DNA of 64,000 nt, from NCBI GenBank assembly GCA_947471745.1, contig CANJKZ010001153.1:248001-312000 (forward strand), read 5' to 3'. The stretch comes from Closterium sp. Naga37s-1. Taxonomy: Eukaryota; Streptophyta; Zygnematophyceae; Desmidiales; Closteriaceae. Below the pieces are notes generated by a model. The model made no database searches, had not been told where the DNA came from, and saw only the letters and a program-made list of their open reading frames with translations. Below, piece after piece: positions 58,255 to 64,000 of this stretch; within the stretch, counting starts at the first letter, position 1; each line of letters starts with the position of its first letter. A program made the translations under genes and the position numbers.

Positions 58255-60063
58255 ATGGCTAGTTCGAGTACCTGTTTGATCGGTAGTGCTACCAAAAATC
58301 TTGCGTCGACTGTATCTGGAAACCCTCGTTTCAGTTCGTTCCAACGCAGCCACTCCACCGCTACACTCCCCTCTCGCTATTGTCACATCCATCGTCCCAA
58401 CACCCTGGGTCTCCGTCCGATGATCTCGCACCAACCCCGCCGGCCAATCACGGTGTGCCAGGTGTCGCTCGTCGACGACGGCCCGTTCGTCGCAGCGATC
58501 GCCACGTCCATCGCACTCTCCGCCGCGCCGCTCGTCCTACCGTCGCTCCCGCTCCTTTCGCGAAAGGCGAAAGGACCCGACGGAGCAGGCGACGACGATG
58601 CTGCATCAGCGGCGGCCGCGGCGCTGCTTGCGGCGGGAGTAGGGGTGGGGGACGGGAAGGGGGAGGCGGAGGGGGAGGAGGCGGAAGGGGCGATGTCTCT
58701 GGGGGAGTTGCGCGCGGGTGTGATGACGGTGGTCAGCCTGATTCCGTTCTTCAACTGGCTGGTGATTATAACGAATGACTGATTGCTATGGATGGAATGT
58801 TCCCATTAGTGGAAACTTCATGACCCATAGATGCATGGGATGGCTGGATCTTATGGAATGGTTGCTTGTTGTAGCATGGGAGTTTTTATTTGTTTTTCTT
58901 CTCTATTAGGTTCTGAAAGGTGATGTTCAAGGCTCAGTGCGGCAATATGCGGAGTGTGACTGCATATAGTTGTGTACTTGTATCGATTGTCAGGCGCCTT
59001 AATTTGTGTGATGTGATTGTATGATGGCAGTGCTGGGTGCTGGCGTGGATCGACTCTCGTGATGTCAAGTACATCCTCTTTGCAGCCGTCTATGCTGCAC
59101 CGTATGCCAGGTGGGCGATGTTCATAATTACCCTATGCAAGCAGTGCATTGCCAATAGTCACCCTATGCTGGGTGCTGGCGTGGATCGACTCTCGTGATG
59201 TCAAGTACATCCTCTTCGCAGCCGTCTATGCCGCACCCTATGCCAGGTGTGCATCATCCATGCCAGGTGTGCAATGCCCATCATCACCCTTGCCAATCGT
59301 TAGCTTGTGCCCGAAATGCAACCCCAATCTTATGTTAGGTTTACAACACCTAACAATCTTAACGTCCCAGAATCGGCCTCCCCTATTGACCTCCTCTATT
59401 GGCCTCCTCTCTTGACCCCCTCTCTTGAATCTCCTCTCTTGACCCCTCATTGCAATGCTAATTCTGATCCCACAGGGGCGGTCTCACCCTGGCAATGGAC
59501 GGCAACTGGCTTCCTCTCTTCAGCATTGCAGCGTGTGCACTGCATGTCCAGGTCAGCATGTGCCTTCCGTGTTTGGCTTGCTTTGGGATCATTAGTGTTT
59601 CTTCTGATTTTGACTCAATAGGTTGGTTTTTTTCCAGGAAGTGGTCTAGGGGCCGTTGAAGTGGTCACATAAAAAGTTGATTTTTTTTTTTTGACACTGT
59701 ACCTTGTCATGTTACCGTGGGATTGTCGGGCGGGGTCTGACCAGGTTGACAATGTAGCTGTGGAGCGAAGGAAGCTGGCCTCCAAGATCAAGTGCGCCAA
59801 GGTGGGTACCAGAAATGCATTTGCGATTACCGCAGGTGTACCAGTTTCATATTTTTATTACCGTATATCTTTCACTCTTTCTTCTCCGCACCTCCTGTTT
59901 TATAGTCAGTGTTTTCTCGATTATCTGCTTCATGCTTTTGAGTTTTTTTGCTTTGTTCGCATCCAAGCGTCATCCTCCCTGCATCGTCCCTCCATAGCAG
60001 AAAAAGGGCAGCCTTCCAGGTAGTGCCAAGGACAAGGGCAGCAACACAAAGCAGAGCAAGTGA
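58255..60063 (+). CDS. Gene B: plastid-targeted multi-pass membrane protein, five exons
   Basis: Exons 58255-58761, 59031-59110, 59476-59551, 59745-59801 and 60001-60063 join in phase with GT..AG borders and give 260 residues. The start ATG lies in an optimal context (GCCGCCATGG) and begins a Ser/Thr/Arg-rich, acid-poor leader of about 65 residues, typical of a chloroplast transit peptide. Hydrophobic segments: about 78-102, 154-175 (SLIPFFNWL/CWVLAW across the exon 1-2 junction), 183-196 (ILFAAVYAAPYA) and 207-220 (NWLPLFSIAACALHVQ). A basic tail ends KDKGSNTKQSK. The order FFNWL-W-AW-D...Y..Y..PY...L..NWLP resembles a conserved plant plastid membrane protein of unknown function that I recall but cannot name with certainty. 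An acidic Gly/Ala loop (105-147) is probably species-specific. It is convergent with gene C, whose stop lies 356 bp downstream. Confidence 0.78.
59162..59250 (+). repeat. Decayed duplicate of gene B exon 2 inside intron 2
   Basis: From about 59165 the sequence repeats exon 2 (59031-59110) almost exactly, with three silent or near-silent differences, and keeps the GCCAGGTG donor. It lacks the AG acceptor of the original (CACCCTATGCTGGG instead of GGCAGTGCTGGG), and the nearest upstream AG gives the wrong frame. It is probably not spliced. Confidence 0.85.
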
Positions 60064-60418
60064 TGGGGGTTGAGGAGGAGAGGAGAGGGGATGGTGTGGG
60101 TGGCACAATGAGGGAACTGCAGGTTAGCAACAGCATGCAATGCAACCAGTTTGTTCCTAGCACTAGTTAGTATGCACTACAGCTAATGTACAGCTGATGC
60201 CAGTTGGCTAGGGCTGGTGACTGCTCTTCACTGCACAGCAGATGCGTGTGCTACACTGTATATCGGTTTGTGTAATCTTGTACAGTAGCTGATATTGTAC
60301 ATTTTGTGTAAATTGTTTTGATTTGTGTTGGGCTTTTTATTGGCTCAGCCGCCTTGACACTCCCCACACATCCAAGTATTGATGTTTACACTGGAAAACT
60401 CCGTAATGGTGAATTAGA
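60064..60418. other. Convergent 3' spacer between genes B and C
   Basis: 355 bp with the 3' UTR sequence of both genes. It is T/G-rich (TTGTACATTTTGTGTAAATTG near 60295). No gene. Confidence 0.5.
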
Positions 60419-63400
60419 TCACACCTGGCCACTCGATCTTGAAGCACTAAAATCAAACTCCCGTCCTCCTTTCAAGAAATTGAGAAACCGTCGCTCTGTT
60501 GCCTGCCTTCGCGTCACCTCCATCTGCTGCTTCAGCATCGCATCACAGTAACGCCCGAACCCCTTTCCAACAGGCGCCCCAGACACAGCATCCCCTCCTG
60601 CCGCCAGAACAGCCGGTCCATTGACCTGCCCATGAATCGGGCTGCTCGCTCCTCTAGTTCGCACGGTACTACTTCCCCTGCTGCTACTGCTGCGGGTGCT
60701 TCGGCTGCTGTGAGTGCTTCCAGACTCCCACCCAGGGCTCAAGACACCTGCTGCTGCCCCACCAGCACTGGCATGCGTATTGTTCCCTGCTTCAGACACT
60801 CTCCTCTCCTCCCATACAACAGGGCTTGCGGACCACGAGCTACTGCTGCTGCCAGTGCTGCTGCCGGTACCAGTCATGCCACCGCTGCCAGTGCTGCCGG
60901 TGCTGCCGGTGCTGCCTCTGCGGCTGGTCATGTGAACTGGAGATTCCAACCACATTGGGGGAGGCTGTGACTGTGGCGCTGCTGTTACTGCTGATACTGC
61001 CACTGAGCACGCATCGTCATCATAGCTGCTGCAATCAGCAACGCGGGATGACCTTTTCTTCCACCAGAGCCCAAGACCTGGGCTGCCCGGGATTTTCCTC
61101 CTTACTGCACCACCGTCGCTATCCCTCCTGCTCCTGCTGTTGCTGCTGCTTCTGCCGCTTCTGCTGCTGCTGCTGCCGAATCTCCAGCTGCTACCAAACA
61201 GCCCGCCACCTATCTTGCTTCCTACCTCCACATTCCCCTTCCCACTACTGCCAAACACTCCCTTGCTTTCTGAAGCACCTCCTGCCACGATTCTGTCAAA
61301 ATCACCAGGCTGCAGCTGCTGACACAGGTCACTGTGGTGGGGCTGGTAGCTTGCTGCTTCGTGAGAAGATATAGAAGCAGAGTCAACAGGGATCAGGCCC
61401 AGGTCTTCAAGGCGAGCTTGGGATAGGGAGGAGGCCAGGGAGGCAGCAGGTGAAGAGGGCGTGCGAAGAGAGGACGAGAAGGGAGGAATGGCTTCTGTGA
61501 GTTTGCGAGCTCTCTCCTCTGCCTTGCGCCTGCTGCTGCGGAAGCCAAACCGGCCCCTGCCAACCCATCCTGCTGCACCTCCTGCTTCTGCTTCTGCCGC
61601 CGCCGCCGCTGCTGCTGCTCTTGCTGCTGCTGGGCCGTCCGACCTACCCCTGGAGATAGAAGATCTGAAGTGAGGAGGACCGCTGGTTCGGCGCTGCATA
61701 CCCGAGGCGTGTGAGAGCAGCATTTGGGGCGCCTCACGAAGATGCGTGCCTTCTGTGGCGTGTGGGTGGAGTGATTCAGAGGCAGCGGCGTGGTCGAGGG
61801 AGAGGTGAGGGAGGGCGTGCGCATGGAAGGAGGAGGAGAATGAGGAGGCGGGAGAATAAAACGCCTCTGACTCTCCTCCATCCCATTCTTCTTCCTCCTC
61901 ACCATCATCACCCATCCCTGCTGCTGCCACCACCGCTCCTCCTCCTCCTCCCCCAACTCTCTCCTGCTGCTTCTCCTTGCGAGCACGGTGCACACCCATA
62001 GCCTCTCTGATCCTTACATACAGTTGCTCCTCCTCCAGAACCTTCCGAAACGCCTTCCCCTTGCTTCCTTTGCTATCCGCCAGATCAGACTCAATCTCTT
62101 TGCTAAACACCGTGAACAGCATCCCGCCAAACCCCTTGGTTACAAAGTTGACCAGAGCGGGCGGCATCTTAAGATCGACGGTGAAGATTCCCCGATAGTG
62201 GCAGCGATTCTCTCCTAAGTCCTTCACGGTAAAGCCACCATTGATGGCCATGCGGACCACGCCCGAGGGCACGGGAGGGACGGCCTCTCGAGGGAAGCCG
62301 TGCTTATGTGGGTCGATGAGAGTACTGTCCTCTGGTGGCTGGGGGTGCGGCAAAGGAGAAGTTGGGGATAGAGGGGAAACATTATAAGCAATTTCTCTCC
62401 GAGAAAGCCACCGTTGATGGCCATGCGGACGACGCCGGAGGGCTCGGGAGGGACGGCCTCTCGAGGGAAGCCGTGCTTGGCTGGGTCGATGAGAATGTTA
62501 TCCTCTGGCGGCTGGGGACGGGGGCAAAGGGGAAGGTGGGGGGTTAGAGGGGAAACATTTCAGCGATTCTCCCCCAGGTGTTTGACGGTGAAGCCACCGT
62601 TGATGGCCATGCGGACGACGCCGGAGGGTACAGGTGGAACGGCCTCTTGAGGGAAGCCGTGCTTTGCTGGGTTGATCAACGTGTTGTCCTCTGGTGGCTG
62701 GGGATGGTGGGGATGGAGGGGGGGTGGTAAAGGCCACGAATGGGCTTCCACGGCGAAGCAGCCGTTGATGGTCATGCGGACGACGCGGAGGGCACATGAT
62801 GTATTTATCAGACTCTTTCCACAAAGCCACTCACCGTCTGAAGTGCGGTCGTGGACCATCCCCATGTTAGCGTCGCATACGCTCAAGAGCATAAAGGCGA
62901 ACTGCCTCCCAGGGAACGGCCAGGCCCCCTCCCTCCCCACAAACCACGCCACCGCCTACGAGTCAGAACTAGCCACTCACCGTCTGCAGGAACGTGGTGA
63001 CCATCCCCGTGTTGGCGTCGTAGACGCTCAAAAGCATGAAGGCGAACTCCTTCCTGGGGAACGGCCAGTCAGTCCCCCTCCCCCCCATCAAATCACGCCA
63101 CCGCCCATGAGTCATGACTCGGGCACTCACTGTCTGAAGGACGGTGGTGACCATGCCGGTGTTGGCGTCGTACACGCTCAGGAGCATGAAGGCAAACCTT
63201 TTCACTAGAAAACCCAAGGGGCCAACCCAAGGGGCCATTTCGAACGACGCCACCGCCCACGAGTCATGTCTAAGCCACTCACCGTCTGAAGGACGGTCGT
63301 GACCATGCCCGTGCTGGCGTCGTACACGCTCAAGAGCATGAAGGCGAACTCCTTCCCGGGGAACGGCCACGGGGTCCTGAACCTGCTCGCGCAACGCGAT

Positions 63401-64000
63401 TCAACCAGCAGCAAGAGAAAAAACGATTTTTGAGACGTCTCAACAAATGGCCGAGGGGTCCTGAACCTGCTTCAGCAACTCGATCCAACCAGCAGCAAGA
63501 AAAGGCATCTCGAGCCGTTGTTGACAGGGCTATGACATAGCGAATGGGGACTTTCTCCCCAACGGCATTGCTAACTACCTTTGAGTCCTATGCCTTCTTA
63601 TTTGTATGCTTGTCAGATGTGATTAGTGTGTCATAAAGGTTGGACGGCTTATGTTTGTGGTGTTGAAGGGTTCACCTCATGTAGGTGAGGTCGAATCCGT
63701 CGCCAATTCGCTTCAGATACCGGTTTTCAATCACCTTGTACACTGGCATGTTCTGCTGCGGCCACCTGAAACGACAAGGAGAGAAGAAACGAGACTTTGA
63801 GTCACAATGTTACGAGTTGCGCGGGAAACGAGCAAACTGTGTTTTTTCTTTTGGTTGTGCATCTGTACCCTTCCATTGTGTTGTCGGGCGTTGCACAGCC
63901 ATCGACGAATGCCACAAGGCAGTAAACCACCATGCGAGGGCAAAAGTTCAGCGTACCATTCTTTGAAGAAGGTGACATCGCGAGTCATAGCGACGGCTGC
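60419..64000 (-). CDS. Gene C: START/SRPBCC-like lipid-binding protein, 5' end beyond the window
   Basis: Visible exons (minus strand): 64000-63957, 63765-63676, 63382-63283 and 62338-60419. All join in phase with GT..AG borders. The product reads RDVTFFKEW / WPQQNMPVYKVIENRYLKRI / RFRTPWPFPGKEFAFMLLSVYD / PPEDSTLIDPHKHGFP, then VVRMAINGGFTVKDLGEN, CHYRGIFTVDLKMPPALV and NFVTKGFGGMLFTVFSKEI. The FFKEW...R-PWP...EF.F order and the VDLK-P..LVNFV.KGF end match START-type (polyketide-cyclase/SRPBCC) domains of plants, which bind a lipid in a hydrophobic pocket. After the domain (about residue 100 of the last exon) comes a roughly 530-residue Ser/Gly/Ala-rich, probably disordered extension. No transmembrane segment is seen. 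The 944-bp intron between the last two exons contains decayed copies of both. Family call moderately sure; ligand unknown. Confidence 0.7.
62400..62810 (-). repeat. Decayed duplicates of the start of gene C's last exon (three copies)
   Basis: Copies near 62400-62525, 62575-62705 and a shorter one near 62740-62800 repeat the first part of the last exon (PPED.TLI.P.KHGFP.EAVPPVPSGVVRMAINGGFTVK). Period is about 175 bp. They lack the downstream coding part and an obvious donor, so they look like exon fragments trapped in the intron. Confidence 0.85.
62835..63200 (-). repeat. Decayed duplicates of gene C's third visible exon (three copies)
   Basis: Copies near 63127-63200, 62983-63065 and 62835-62930 repeat the exon at 63283-63382 (EFAFMLLSVYDANTGMVTT.LQT) with its GTGAGT-type donor; period is about 150 bp. 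The 62983-63065 copy keeps an in-phase AG acceptor (CCCCAG/GAAGG) and could still splice as a shorter exon. The 63127 copy has lost its 5' part and the 62835 copy is out of frame. Confidence 0.85.
63371..63506. repeat. Direct repeat of about 50 bp in a gene C intron
   Basis: GGGGTCCTGAACCTGCT...CAACCAGCAGCAAGA occurs at about 63371-63418 and again at about 63456-63503. The first copy contains the acceptor and first codons of the third visible exon, so this is another small exon-edge duplication, here on the upstream side. Confidence 0.8.

Noticed and set aside
59162-59250. Alternative exon 2 of gene B
   Set aside because: The copy lacks an acceptor in the right phase, so use as an exon is unlikely without transcript evidence.

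Overview
The window looks like nuclear DNA of a green-lineage eukaryote. It has spliceosomal introns, a plant-type plastid membrane protein, a plant-like START protein, many Ty1/copia LTR elements and an L1-like LINE. The very GC-rich coding sequence, the heavy low-complexity expansions and the Copia lineage suggest a streptophyte alga, possibly a Closterium-like zygnematophycean. That placement is inference from memory of similar proteins, not a search result.

Layout. From 1 to 1189 there is little beyond a minisatellite. From 1636 to about 5030 (minus strand) lies a repeat-swollen relative of the host gene found at 52365-57218 (plus strand), so the two relatives face each other across about 47 kb of mobile DNA. 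Its reading frame is open into a fragment of Copia reverse transcriptase that ends at 5775. An old minus-strand Copia (called Copia-1 here) runs in pieces from 5030 to about 20335. It was entered cleanly by three other LTR elements: Y (6492-9824), X (12095-13893) and Z (14811-19498), each with 5-bp target duplications. A miniature LTR element (TRIM-1, 20336-20680) also sits there with its own duplication. AT-rich DNA around 20.7-28.1 kb was split by Copia W (21057-27779). Next come Copia V (28085-34197, with unlike LTRs at its two ends), a cut TRIM-2, about 0.9 kb of AT-rich DNA, Copia U (35397-38575, one end only) and Copia T (38576-45514). A truncated Myb/SANT-type gene (45515-46712) and a LINE with a 59-nt poly(A) tail (47403 to about 51640) close the mobile region.

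The host genes sit at the right. Gene A (52365-57218) has an unknown Ser/Pro/Ala-rich product. Gene B (58255-60063) has five exons and encodes a plastid-targeted membrane protein. Gene C (60419 to beyond 64000, minus strand, convergent with B) is a START/SRPBCC-like lipid-binding protein. Short tandem duplication recurs at this locus. The intron between two gene C exons consists almost entirely of decayed copies of those same two exons, gene B keeps a decayed copy of its second exon, and the gene A relative carries at least five separate internal repeat expansions.

The LTR elements share several unusual cis features: a hairpin in the LTR, a conserved tail before the 3' LTR with C-run and G-run arms at the polypurine tract, and family-specific GC-rich tandem-repeat leaders. 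Two non-coding LTR elements with unrelated LTRs (X and Y) carry the same internal module of CTGCTGC-GGGT-GCAGCAG hairpins separated by long G/C runs. I regard that module and the gene C intron as the most novel observations here.
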